A stretch of 64,000 nt of DNA from Cordylochernes scorpioides (Eukaryota > Arthropoda > Arachnida > Pseudoscorpiones > Chernetidae). Position 1 is the first letter of the stretch; each line of letters opens with the position of its first letter. Shown in pieces: positions 47,137 through 58,155 of this stretch. The notes beneath the pieces are model-generated. The model did no database searches, was not told the origin of the DNA, and worked only from the letters and a program-made list of their open reading frames with translations. A program made the position numbers and the translations under genes. The DNA lies in contig CP092884.1 in NCBI GenBank assembly GCA_030710605.1, positions 24,657,483 to 24,721,482 on the forward strand, given 5' to 3'.

Positions 47137-48575
47137 ATGAACCGGTTTTTAACAAATGCGAGAGGAACAATAGGTCAGCGAGTGAAAGGTGATCTTACTG
47201 TGAATGAAATTAAAAGGGCGGAACTGATGCTGGTGAGAGTTATCCAACGGGAATCCTTCACTGGACCAGAGGACAAGAGGTTGAAGGATTTCAAGTTATG
47301 CTGCGATTCTTTGGGATTGTTGAGGGTCAAAACTAAAATAAGTAGGAGACAAGATCTGGAAAGTTTTCGAATGCCTTTATTGTTGCCTTCTGATCATGAC
47401 TTGGTCATTAGATGGAAGCATGAAACTTGGGGGCATGTGGGACTTCAAACTCTGATGAATTTATTAAGAGAGGATTATTGGATTTTGAAATTCAGGAGGA
47501 CTGTAAGAAGGGTCATACATCAATGTGTTAAGTGTAGACGGTTCACGGCTAAATCGGGTTCTGTTGAATCCGTGGAATTACCTGAAAATAGAGTAAGGGA
47601 TGCCTCAATATTTGAGGTAGTGGGGATAGACCTTACTGGACCACTTGTTTTAAGGAACAGGCGAAAGGTGTGGATTGTTATATTTACTTGTGCCGTATAT
47701 CGGGCGGTCCATTTGGAACTGGTGACTTCTCTTTCAACCGAGAACTTTCTGCAAGCTTTCAGACGTTTTGTAGCAAGGAGAGGACGCCCCTATGTAGTGT
47801 ACTCGGACAACGGTACCAATTTTCGTGGTGCGAGCAGAGCTCTAGGGAATCTAGACAATGCGGTAGTCCAATCAGAGAGTACCAAGCAAAATATTAATTG
47901 GAAGTTTATCCCTCCGTCGGCTCCATGGTGGGGTGGATGGTGGGAAAGATTGATTGGTTTGCTGAAAAAACTCCTTAGGAAGATTCTTGGTCAAGCTCGT
48001 TTGGAATTTGAGGAACTTTACACCATTATCTGTGACACAGAGTCTTTGATGAACTCACGTCCATTGACTTATATGTCTCAAGATGTCGAAGATCTTGGTC
48101 CATTAACCCCTGCCTTGTTCTTACACGACCTCAAAAAATAGGAGTTCCAGATCTGGACTCTATTGAAAGGGCTAGTCTTCAGAAGAGATACCGATTTAGA
48201 CAAAGGTTAAGAGAAGATCTGCGGAAGAGATTCCGGACGGAGTATTTTGGATTCTTAAGGCAAGAGACTAGAAGACGCTCGAAGACAAGACCTATCAAGT
48301 TGGGAGATCTGGTGTTGATTGGACAAGATAATGCTAAGCGAGTCAATTGGCCTTTGGCGAGAGTTGTGGAGGTCTACCCTGGCCGAGATGGACCTGTGAG
48401 GGTCGCCAAGTTGAGAACCAGCAAGGGCGTCCAGATTAGGCCGGTTCAACGGCTCTACAATTTAGAGATACCCGCCGATCTGGGGAGTACCTTGAGGAGT
48501 ATACAATCGGAACCACGCCGGGGAGGCTCCCGAGGAGAAGCCAGTAAAGACCCTACGAAGATAGCCCAATCCTAA
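47137..48575 (+). pseudogene. BEL integrase, frameshifted near its end
   Basis: In the same frame as the polyprotein and separated only by its TAG, so the two were one product. The HHCC zinc domain is present (HETWGH...CVKC). DDE residues are visible in GIDLTGP, YSDNGTNF and the Glu of the WWERLIG helix. At 48132-48141, in an A run, the frame ends early; the rest, including the C-terminal DNA-binding part, continues to 48575 in another frame. Either the homopolymer length is a sequencing slip or the copy is dead. Confidence 0.82.
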
Positions 48576-48632
48576 AGAACTGGAATGAACGGTCGTTTCC
48601 CAACTATTGGTTGAGTTTCTGTAGAAAAACTC

Positions 48633-48644
48633 AAGGTGGGAGTA
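48633..48644 (+). other. BEL polypurine tract
   Basis: AAGGTGGGAGTA directly precedes the 3' LTR; the T near its end makes it imperfect. Confidence 0.6.
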
Positions 48645-48998
48645 TGTTGGGAAAAGAATGTTATTTTTCTTATAGATTTATATATATTTTTAAATATATG
48701 TAAATTTAATCCATTATAAGAAACATATTTGCCATATGTAAATATTTATATGCATATATATTCGTGACAAAAAATAAAGTAGTTGACTGGTTAGAGTCGT
48801 GTGGTTTCTCGGCCCGCTCTCGAGAGGTCTACGCCTTGGTTGATACCTGCCTTAGACACATCCGCGGATTTGACTTCTTGGGAATCGCTCTTCTCTACCC
48901 TTGAGATTCCACGGATTTTTTCCTCCCCGGGACCAGAATAAGAGACTTCGGGCGTCTGGGCAAAATAGAGCCTGGGCGCTGCGCCGCTGAACGCGACA
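48645..48998 (+). repeat. 3' LTR of BEL
   Basis: Same ends as the 5' LTR; followed directly by the target duplication TATAC. Confidence 0.92.
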
Positions 48999-49061
48999 TA
49001 TACCTTGAAGCCTTGTATAAAGATATGTAAATTTTTAAGTTTCTACAACTAACCGTTTTTT

Positions 49062-49790
49062 AAAATCTTTTATTTAACTTGCCTCCATGTCTGTCTGTCT
49101 GGATGTCTGTCGCCAAATCTTGTAATCAATTTTTACTATACTTATAGGGCACCTAGAAATATGAAATTTGGTACACATGTTCAAACCTGATGGCAATGCT
49201 AGCTGGCCAATTTTCAGACTTCTGGGTTGTCAGGTTGGCCAAGAACGGACGAATTTCCAAATTTCCTTTGAAATTTTGTATATTTAATTTTATTTATTTT
49301 GTTTTGCCAATATCTCGCGAACCGTTCGTTTTTAGCGATTTTCCTTCGAGTTCTCCTTCATGGTTAAGCTTTCTTGATATACTTTTTACGCTCTTTCTAA
49401 TGGTACCATTTTAATTGAGATTGGTCGACTTTTTTATTTAAAAGCTTTTATTCAACTTGGCTCCATGTCTGTCTGGATGTCTGTCGCCAAATCTTGTAAT
49501 CAATTTTTAATATACTTATAGGGCACCTAAAAATATGAAATTTGGTACACATGTTCAAACCTGATGACAATGCTAGCTGACCAATTTTCAGACTTCTGGG
49601 TTGTCAGGTTGGCCAAGAACGGACAAATTTCCAAATTTCCTTTCGAATTTTGTATATTTAATTTTAATATGCTTCCAGACCATATAGAATAATGAAACTC
49701 ACAATACTCGCTCAGTCCAATTAACACAATGCAAGTGTACTAATTTTCAGACTTCTGGGTGGTCGGGAAGGCGGGAAATGAACCATTATC
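49062..49790 (+). repeat. Two tandem units of about 370 bp
   Basis: Units begin at CTTTTATTTAACTTG (49068) and the matching block near 49442, share GGGCACCTA and TCAGACTTCTGGGTTGTCAG, and extend into a partial third. Related to 13995-14175. Family unknown. Confidence 0.75.
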
Positions 49791-50084
49791 TATATTTCTT
49801 TTTTAATATTATGTGTTGCATTATATCTACTCGGAAAATGCTGTAGGTTGCGAAAGGAATTTTTCAATAAATGTTCAAGACATGGAAGGAATTAGAAATC
49901 CAAATATTCAGATTCCTATCTAAAACGTCCTTTGAATTACAAGCAAATAAATGAGAAAAGCCAACAAATATATTAATTTTATCTGTTATAATTTAGTCAT
50001 CTTATTCCAATATCATAACGCATATATTTATATTCATTATATATATATATATATAGGTGTAAAATAAAAGGATTTAAAAGCGCG

Positions 50085-50310
50085 AATGTTTCTTTTATAC
50101 ATAAAACGAACTTCTACTGTCCTTACTTCGATGAAAAATATATTGGGAGGGCTTGGCTCATCAGTGGTGAACCCTCCCAGCGGTTTCGCCAATTTAATGG
50201 CGAGGGTTCACCACTGATGAGCCAAGCCCTCCCAATATATTTTTTCATCGCAGTAAGGACAGTAGAAGTTCGTTTTATGTATAAAAGAAACATTCGCGCT
50301 TTTAAATCCT
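50085..50310. repeat. Compact fold-back related to 22480-23575
   Basis: Arms meet near 50199 and end at AAGCGCGAATGTTTCTTTTA and its inverse. They contain CACTGATGAGCCAAG and, in the left arm only, CGGTTTCGCC. Both arms carry AAGGACAGTAGAAG or its inverse. Confidence 0.75.
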
Positions 50311-51765
50311 TTTATTTTATATGTATAGATGGCGCGTTATTGCTTTGTGTTAATATATATAGGTGTGTGTGTAACAATATTACACCATACATTTCACGAC
50401 ACCTTTTTAAATAGTTCCCCTTTTTCAATTAGTATGTTGTTACACTTTTAACTATTTAATCAATTGTTTAATTATAATTCAAATTTTATATGTACCAATT
50501 ATCCCCTAACAATAATCCACTGGGTGTCTCTAACTTTATAATATAATTCAATAAATTTAGGGTTCCCAAAAGCAAAGAGACGCAGTTCTGTTAGTAACGG
50601 ATTTTGCTTACGTCACTTCCGACCTCACACGAGAAATTGACCAATCTGCTACGAGCAGGCTTGCAGCTATTTAAGGCCAACGTCGTCTCAGTGATAAGGC
50701 CTTTTTTTTTGGACTGGCATATATACACTAAAAATAGCGTGAATAATCCTTATATCTATAAAAATAAAAACTAAAAATCGATGTTTGTTATCGCGTTGCG
50801 CAAAATCTACAAAATAAATCTTTATGAAATTTCGCATGTAGGTAGCTGAGAATTTCGTTTAACATATAGGCTATTCAAAAAACTAAAAAAGTTAATGTGC
50901 TTTTTTTTAAATAAAAAACCAAAAAGCGTTAGTTCCAGTCTTTTACCGCTTGGGCGCAGCACTGGTCGCGAAGATAAATGAATTTGATTGGTTAATAATT
51001 AACACGTGGTTTGTTTACACGATGAATGTTAGTTTGTTCACACGATGAATGTTTTTAAAAGGTAAGATTATCCAATCGCCGTGAAACTTCAGGAAGTTAT
51101 TTACTATACTACTGGGAAGATTTCTGGTTTGAATTTGATTTGAAATAAATATTCTTTGCAATTTTATTTGCAAATTTTCTACTTTCACTCGCAAGCAGCG
51201 CCTCTAGCGGCGTCTGGTGAAATTGTATTTATAAATTGTAACAATGCTTAAAATGTTTTCCAAGTATAATAAATTTAATTTGAGAATTTGGTAATATAAT
51301 ATTCCAATGACGTAAAAAATACTTGGCATTTCAATATTAATATATATTTAAAGAAAAAATTGTAACGTTTTTGTGTTAAATGTTAAAATGTAATGTTAAA
51401 ATTATTTTTACATTGTTAATTTAATTTGCTGTTGTTTTATAAAAATGATGATGCAACTTTAATTGTTATTGTGAAAATATCTTTATTTACGGAGCTGCTA
51501 ACCATAATAAATGATTTTTGAGCCCCTAATTGTTATTGTTTATTATCGTTTGTTTATATAAAAAAATACATTGTATGTGATGATGATAACAAAATGAAAT
51601 TTTAAATTAATATATATAATTCATTGAGAAAAAAAAAGAAATAATTAATTATCAAATTCACAAAAGTGACAATATCCTATTTAAAATATAATAAATGTTT
51701 TCAAAATATTATGTGTTTCAAAAATATATTTAAACGCATATAACAATATTTATATTTATATACGT
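50311..51765. other. Unclassified AT-rich stretch
   Basis: No gene recognised. The block 50560-50710 is richer in GC and has a TATTTAAGG that could be a promoter remnant, without a gene after it. A TCTATAAAAATAAAAAC near 50752 resembles a Helitron 5' end but lacks a partner. Confidence 0.35.
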
Positions 51766-51769
51766 TTAT

Positions 51770-52140
51770 AAATCGATATATAGGTGGATTGGATGTTTTC
51801 TAGAATCGTTTCAACAAATGTTCGTTAGGCAAACTTTTACTCGGATAAAAACTGTGCGAAACCGGGTACATTCGCTAAATACAGTTATTTACAAATCTTC
51901 GTTTGTGACAAGATACTATTCCTTCAACTTCAAATTACCGAGTGGACCATTTATAATGATTTTTTTCAACTTATCGGGTATTTTTCAAGGGACCGGGAAA
52001 AAATTATCGAGAGTGTAGACAAGTATAGATTCAGTTGGGATTGGATGTTTGCTAGAATCGTTTTAACAAATGTTTGTTAAGCAAACTTTTACTCGGGTAA
52101 AAAACGGGCGAAGCCGGGAACATATATATATATATATATG
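51770..52140 (+). mobile_element. Cluster of Helitron 3'-end fragments
   Basis: Two pieces share a GGATTGGATGTTT start and a block TTAGGCAAACTTTTACTCGG, and each has a hairpin like CGGGCGAAGCCGGG (the first decayed) near its end. The first ends near CTAA. Both are 5' truncated. Confidence 0.55.
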
Positions 52141-52461
52141 TTTGTCGGCTATGCACGCCCTCAATATGTAACTAATCTCGCTGAAATTTGAACAGGACAG
52201 AGAGTTAAATCTGGAAGAGTTTTTGTCGCACTTTAACAAAGAAAAATTATATTTAACCAAGTACTGAGCAACAATATTTTTTTAGTCAGAAATGATGATG
52301 ACAATATTGCCGTATCATGCTTGATTGCATCAAAAAATTATTTTGGGGAATATTCACTAAAGCAGACCACGGGCGAAGCCAGATAATGATTAATAGTAGA
52401 CAGGAACAAAATTCTACCAGCGAAACATTCACTCGAGCAGAAGACACACGAAGCCAGGTCA

Positions 52462-52727
52462 TCTCTATATATAAAATATCGTTTCTCGGCCTTTTGGCTA
52501 AGATCATGTAGTATATTTCTAGATATTTTTATTTATGTATATCTTTTTAAAAATCTATTCAGTAGAGAGTGGATATGTTTGCTAGAAAAATAAATTTCAT
52601 ATATTATATAAATATATGACTAACGAATTATATTATCATTATTATCATAATAATATTATCAATAATATTCGTTAGGCAAACTTTCACTTGGATAAAACCC
52701 GGGCGAAGCCGGGCACACATCCGCTAT
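52462..52727 (+). mobile_element. Short Helitron carrying a U2 snRNA segment
   Basis: Starts TCTCTATATATAAAA after A and ends with CCCGGGCGAAGCCGGG followed by CTAT, one base off the usual CTAG. A U2-like block sits just inside its 5' end. The 3' half shares TTCGTTAGGCAAACTTTCAC with the neighbouring fragments. Confidence 0.5.
52478..52514 (+). ncRNA. U2 snRNA 5'-end fragment (pseudogene)
   Basis: Matches the first ~40 nt of the spliceosomal U2 snRNA: ATCGTTTCTCGGCC then TTTTGGCTAAGATC, with one substitution and a 2-nt deletion, and still includes the GTAGTA that pairs with the branch point. The rest of U2 is missing, so it cannot be functional. Confidence 0.8.
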
Positions 52728-52734
52728 TAATTAT

Positions 52735-53135
52735 AAAAAACACTTTTAAAAAAAAAGCTTTTATTTAAAATGCACTAAAAATAACAAAATAAATATTTCT
52801 GAAGTATTGCTTTTTTTTTTCTGAAGGTACCATTTAGCAAATAAAATAATAGACTTAGAAATAAAAGCGGTGGGGTACAATAATAATAAATTTGAGATCA
52901 ATATGATTTTATATGAAGCAAATGATTAGCAAGATTATGCCTTTCATTAAATTTATACGTATTTTCTGCATAAATGATTATCATCCCCCACCGCTTTTAT
53001 TTCTAAGTCTATTATTTTATTTGTTAAATGGTACCTTAAGAAAAAAAAAAGCAATACTTCAGAAATATTTATTTTGTTATTTTTAGTGCATTTTAAATAA
53101 AAGCTTTTTTAAAAAATGTGTTTTTATAATTAATT
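52735..53135. repeat. Fold-back element with long near-perfect arms
   Basis: Arms of roughly 150 bp (about 52735-52885 and 52985-53135) carry TAAAAGCGGTGGGG or its inverse at the inner end and differ in homopolymer lengths. The centre of about 100 bp is unique. It lies within the mariner, just before its transposase. Confidence 0.8.
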
Positions 53136-53179
53136 TGTTATAGGTTCTGAAAGAGGACAAGAAACAGGAATCATCTAAA

Positions 53180-54230
53180 ATGTAGACAAACGAGATTCGT
53201 GCTGTAATAAAATATCTTTGTAAGAAAGGAATGTCGCCGAATGAAATCTATGAAGATATGGTGGATACATTAAGGGAAGAAACTCCTTCCTATAGCACAG
53301 TAAAAAATTGGGTAGCTGCTTTTAAATTAGGGAGGATCAGCACCGAAGACGAACATCGACCAGGAAGACCTGTTGAGTCAGTTACTCAAGAAAACATCGA
53401 CAAGATACATGATTTGGTTATGTTGGACAGAAGAATGACAGTTCGTCAGATAGAAGAGTCCTTGGGTATTCCAAAAACAACAGTGGATCGGATCATGAGA
53501 GAACACTTGGGCCTCAGGAAGCTTTCTGCTCGTTGGGTTCCCAAACTTTTGACACCCGATCAAAAGGCTGTAAGGAGAAAGTTATCTTCGGACAATCTTG
53601 CGTTATTTGAAGCCAATCCAGAGGAGTTTGTTAATAGATTTGTTACCATGGATGAGATTTGAGCCAAACACTTTACACTAGAGTCCAAGCAATAATCCAT
53701 GCAATGGAGACACTACGGTTCCCCTCCCCCCAAGAAAGCCAAGACAGTTCCATCAGCAGGGAAGGTTATGGTGTCTGCTCTTTTGGGATTCCGAGGGTGT
53801 ATTTATTCTAGACTTTCTGAATAAGGGTCAAAACATCACTGGCAAATATCATGCAAATCTTGTGAAGCAACTACGAGAAGCTATTAAAGAAAAAAAGAGT
53901 AAAGTTACCCAGGAAGATTGTTTACCATCAAGACATGGTTCCGAGTCATCGGTCAGTGCAAGCCATGGCTGCTATTTATGATTCTGGCTTTGAACTTTTA
54001 CCACATGCACCCTATTCACCAGATCTAGCTTCGTCTGACTTCCACCTATTTCCTCATTTGAAAAAATCACTTTCTGACATTCATTTTAGGTAAGATGAAG
54101 AGATCATTGATGCTGTAACCTCATTTTTTGAGTCACTTGAAACATCGTTCTTTTTGGAGAGCATAAAAGCATTAGAACATCGCTGGAAAAGGTTTTTATA
54201 GACCTTAAAGGGGATTATGTTGAAAAATAA
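53180..54230 (+). pseudogene. mariner transposase, inactivated
   Basis: Cut-and-paste transposase of the mariner (D,D34D) type. The second codon is TAG. A clear frame from 53231 runs 143 codons through the helix-turn-helix DNA-binding region and a KLSARWVP block to the first catalytic Asp (MDE), then a TGA. The rest continues with further frame changes and stops but still shows the HQD and PYSPDL...SD catalytic blocks and a normal end at 54230. It is clearly dead. Its orientation matches the terminal repeats at 42925 and 54558. Confidence 0.88.
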
Positions 54231-54264
54231 ATCATAATCATTTTATTAGTCATTCTCTTTATAT

Positions 54265-54514
54265 TTCTACAGGTAAACTCCGTATAATTGATACAATTGT
54301 ACAACGAATCACAAGTTTTACGAAGGAGCTTCTTTATTTATACTTGAGCTAGCTTTCGAACCTTTCGGTTCTTCGACAGGCGTGGCTAGTATGACTATAC
54401 TCATAGTCATAGTATAGTCATACTAGCCACGCCTGTCGAAGAACCGAAAGGTTCGAAAGCTAGCTCAAGTATAAATAAAGAAGCTCCTTCGTAAAACTTG
54501 TGATTCGTTGTACA
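54265..54514. repeat. Near-perfect palindromic insertion
   Basis: Arms of about 105 bp (54303-54407 and 54410-54514) meet near 54408. A 13-bp direct repeat ATTCTCTTTATAT flanks the insertion (54252-54264 and 54515-54527). Each arm has the 30-nt CCTGTCGAA...CGAAAGCT hairpin. It lies in the 3' UTR of the mariner. Confidence 0.8.
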
Positions 54515-55048
54515 ATTCTCTTTATATGTCGGGCCACCGACTTATGGGACACCCCACGTACTGGTAGTTTTTGGTCGTTGAGGTACAGCCTGCACCAGGC
54601 TGTTGAGGACCAACAGCCACGTACGTGGTTGGCTCTTCTTGATTAATCAAGAAAAGGTATTTTTCCCAATATTCTGGAATAATTATAAAATCAATGATTA
54701 GTTAATATTTATTCTGACAAATGGCGCAAGGCATCAGCAACTTTTAGTTTCACGATCAAAAAATGCCTTTTTCTTAAGGGATTCTTAATTTTTTTTAATG
54801 TTACACATATATTTATATTATTAAATTAGAAAATACATATATTGGATCAAAATATAATTTATTTTACCAATATTTCAGTTAGCTGAACGCCAACCCTTAT
54901 CAAGGTATTATAACATATTTAAAAAAATAAAGGCATATCCTGACCAAAAGCACATGTGCTTCAGTGGACAGAAATCACCTAAACATTGATTTAACCTGTT
55001 CCTTGATATTTGGCTAGCCCATTTACTTGATAAATAAAGAAAAGCCAT

Positions 55049-55088
55049 CTACGAACGCGTTTCGCGCTGTTGGCGCTCGTCAGCGTGG
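55049..55088 (-). ncRNA. Type-I hammerhead ribozyme
   Basis: On the minus strand: CCACG, CTGACGA, stem II GCGC-CAACA-GCGC, GAA, ACGCGT, cleavage base T, then CGTAG. Stem I has one mismatch. Stem II changed from GGGC/GCCC (at 25870) to GCGC/GCGC while staying paired. Confidence 0.75.
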
Positions 55089-55359
55089 AGCAGGCTGTAC
55101 CACTGAGACCAAAATTATTTTTGGTCCCAGAGGCTTCCTGAAAAACCAAGAAATGGATATTTAAGGCCGAACTTGCGTAAATACGCTTAACACATGAAAA
55201 AAACAATAGAAAAATAAATAAATAAAAAGGTCAGGTGTTGATATTAAAAATAAAAAAGGCATATCCTGACCATGAGCACATGTGCTTTTCAGAAGGCAGA
55301 GCGCCATCTGGTGGAACAGAAATCAACTAATCATATCGGTCGTAGTGGTACAGCCTACT

Positions 55360-55399
55360 CCACGCTGACGAGCGCCAAAAGCGCGAAACGCGTTCGTGG
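55360..55399 (+). ncRNA. Type-I hammerhead ribozyme
   Basis: On the plus strand: CCACG, CTGACGA, stem II GCGC-CAAAA-GCGC, GAA, ACGCGT, cleavage base T, CGTGG. Stem I and stem II pair fully, and every core base is present. Confidence 0.85.
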
Positions 55400-55822
55400 A
55401 TGGCTTTTCTTGATTTATCAAGAAATTGGGTTGGCCAAATATTAGGGAACAGGCTAAATCAATGTTTAGCTGATTTCTATTTCACTAGATGGCGCTCTGC
55501 CATCTGAAAAGCACATGTGCTCCTGGTCAGGATATGCCTTCATTATTTTTAATATCAACACCCGACCCTTTTATTTTATTTTTTTATTTTTTTCTATTAT
55601 TTTTTTCACATATATGGCGCTCTGCCATCTATAAAGCACATGTGCTTTTGGTCAGGATATGCCTACTTTATTTTTTATATATATATAATATGATAAATCA
55701 AGAAATTGGGTTGGCCAAATATCACGGAGCAAGCTAAATAAACGTTTAGTTTATTTTTGCTCCACTAGATGGCGCTCTGCTCGTGGTTAGGAGATGCCTT
55801 CTTTATTTTTAATATATATATA

Positions 55823-56238
55823 TGTTATATTAAGATATTATTTAAAATGTTATATTAAAATATTTTATTTAAAATTATAATTTCATAGATATTAATACTC
55901 TGTATAAATCGACCGCCAGAGGTCACGCTTTCTCTATAAATATCTCATTGTTGTTCTTCCCCGTTGGCCGACCCAAAACATTTGTACATTATGTAAATAC
56001 GCTTTTCATTTTTTTATTCTTACGCCTTAAGCCAGGCAGTACTTGTACAAAATTATGTTTTTCATATGAATTCATTCCTCAGCTCAATAAAGAAATCTCT
56101 GATCTTCAATATTATTTTTATTTCAAGATTTTAGCCACGACTGCATCACCAATACAATTTAGTCCTATAAAGAACCAGCAAATAACTCCATGGCATAATC
56201 CTTCAAAACAATCAAAATTCAAGCAGAAAATCAAATAT
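55823..56238 (+). repeat. 5' LTR of the second non-coding element
   Basis: Starts TGTTATATTAAG; holds TATAAAT runs and AATAAA near its end. Nearly identical to the LTR at 58362. Confidence 0.8.
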
Positions 56239-57292
56239 CCTTTCTTTATATAATATTAGTCGACAGGATATCTGAAACTTGTGTGAACAATATCCCAAAA
56301 GCAAAGTTTTTCAAACTATAATATGCCAATCTCCAACGAAAAATATTCACCTACAAGCAACCAAAAATAACCTACTTAAATCAACCATAGCTTCGACAAG
56401 TCATCTCCTTCTCCCTTCCATCTTCAACCATCACCCGCTTCCACGCAACAAGCAGCCTTCCGCCCAACACCAGCCATCTCCCGACATCTTAAAATCCAGC
56501 CCATCATCCATTTCAAGGTACTTTGTATTGTATCCACCTTTTACTTACATATCTCTTCTTAATTTTTAATCCTTAGTTTTCCTTTGTATAGTTAGCTCCT
56601 AAATGCCATAATATACCTCATGTCATTTTTTATCTTCAAATTTAAACTTGTGCAAATAATTTAGCCCATTTTCACCAAAAATTACTTTTATATCATGTCA
56701 TAATTTTACATTGTAAACTTAAATATATGTAAATCCGCTAATATATCTTCCATTGAATAATTACTTTTAAAACATTTCAAATTAATTTAAACCATTTACA
56801 CCATATCAGTTCAATACGCCATATGCAAAGCAGTCGTCCAGGAGAACAACAATGATAAATTGCATTTTCTTACACTATCATTATCTTTCAAATAATTAGC
56901 AAATATTTTACATTGTTTAACATATTTCAACCTTTCCTTTTTTATTTTATTTTGATAATACAATTATTTCCATCATTTCTTATATCACCTAACAAATATG
57001 TAAATTTAGCGAGTCCAACATATGTAAATTTTAGCTCTTATTTTTATCCACCTTGTTTCTCTTTTATTCAAATGACCATTCTTTATTCTTACCATTACTT
57101 TTTTTATCTTTACATGTTCAACCCTTGTTTTCACATTTTGCCTTTTGTACATAAACCTTGTCCCCACTTCTTGCTTTTCACAAATGCCCTTCATTCTTAT
57201 TATCATGTGTCAATTTTATTATTTATCTTCCCTCATCTATTGGTTCACCATAAGCCAATACGATGATGGAACACCAATTTATTTTTTTCACT

Positions 57293-58155
57293 CTGCCACA
57301 TTTTCACTCTATACCACATTTTCACTCTATACCACATTTTCACTCTGCCACATTTTCACTCTATACCACATTTTCACTCTATACCACATTTTCACTCTAT
57401 ACCACATTTTCACTCTATACCACATTTTTCACTCTATGCCACATTTTCACTCTATACCACATTTTCACTCTATACCACATTTTCACTGCAAACGAAAAAT
57501 ATTCACCTACAAGCAACCGAAAATAACCTACTTAAATCAACCATAGCTTCGACAAGTCATCTCCTTCTCCCTTCCATCTTCAACCATCACCCGCTTCCAC
57601 GCAACAAGCAGCCTTCCGCCCAACACCAGCCATCTCCCGACATCTTAAAATCCAGCCCATCATCCATTTCAAGGTACTTAGTATTGTATCCACCTTTTAC
57701 TTACATATCTCTTCTTAATTTTTAATCCTTAGTTTTCCTTTGTATAGTTAGCTCCTAAATGCCATAATATACCTCATGCCACTCTATTTGGAGAAACTGG
57801 CAAAACCTTAATAGAGAGACTCAATCAACACAGGACAGCCTTCAAAGCCCATAGACCTTTATCGTTACTTGTAGATCATGCTGTTAGGAAAGGACATATG
57901 CCAGATTTTGATAATGCAATAATTTTATACAACAATGTACAGGATAAACACTCAAGATTATTTTTGGAGAGCTGGGCATCTTACGATGATAAAAATAGCA
58001 TCAATAGGAAAATAGAAATACCACATTTTCACTCTGCCACATTTTCACTCTATACCACATTTTCACTCTATACCACATTTTTACTCTGACACATTTTCAC
58101 TCTATACCACATTTTCACTCTATACCACATTTTCACTCTATGCCACATTTTAACT
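57293..58155 (+). repeat. 18-bp minisatellite in two blocks
   Basis: Unit CACATTTTCACTCTATAC, about 11 units at 57293-57488 and about 8 at 58020-58155. It gives an artificial six-residue protein repeat. The duplicated 290-bp block and the endonuclease piece lie between the blocks. Confidence 0.9.
57778..58019 (+). pseudogene. Captured GIY-YIG endonuclease fragment
   Basis: An open stretch of about 80 codons reads FGETGKTLIERL, then HRTAFK, DHAVRKGHMPDFDNAIIL and LESWASYDD, the order seen in the GIY-YIG endonuclease that follows RT in canonical Penelope-like elements. The leading GIY half is missing. It is not from the local Naiad, whose endonuclease differs. It sits between minisatellite blocks in the LTR element. 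Confidence 0.65.

Larger units (their letters stand above)
43001..48998 (+). mobile_element. BEL/Pao LTR retrotransposon
   Basis: Complete with LTRs of 353 and 354 bp, a 5-bp target duplication TATAC (42996-43000 and 48999-49003), primer-binding site and polypurine tract. The LTRs differ at only a handful of positions, so insertion is recent. The coding region has three breaks: a frame change in gag, a TAG between RNase H and integrase, and a frame change near the integrase end. No env. Confidence 0.92.
42925..54558 (+). mobile_element. mariner transposon split by nested insertions
   Basis: The ends CGAGGGGTGTCCCATAAGTC and its near-perfect inverse face each other, each next to a TA. Between them lie a BEL element, repeats, Helitron pieces and fold-backs, then a mariner transposase in the right orientation. 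Original mariner sequence is seen as 42925-43000, probably 48999-49045, and about 53136-54558. Linking the far left end to this transposase is inferred from matching ends. Confidence 0.7.
54565..55820. repeat. Cluster of hammerhead-family fold-back fragments
   Basis: Pieces of at least four units in mixed orientation: a decayed one at 54565-54780, a fragment of the 42630 family at 54828-54912, a ribozyme unit at about 54925-55215, an inverted ribozyme unit at about 55245-55550, and arms at 55600-55800. Arms share GATGGCGCTCTGCCATCT and AAAGCACATGTGCT blocks. Confidence 0.75.

Noticed and set aside
50560..50720. Possible host promoter
   Set aside because: A TATTTAAGG and higher GC are present, but no gene or transcript start can be tied to them.
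57145..57546. ORFs with FSLYTT repeats
   Set aside because: Product of the 18-bp minisatellite; no other coding sign.
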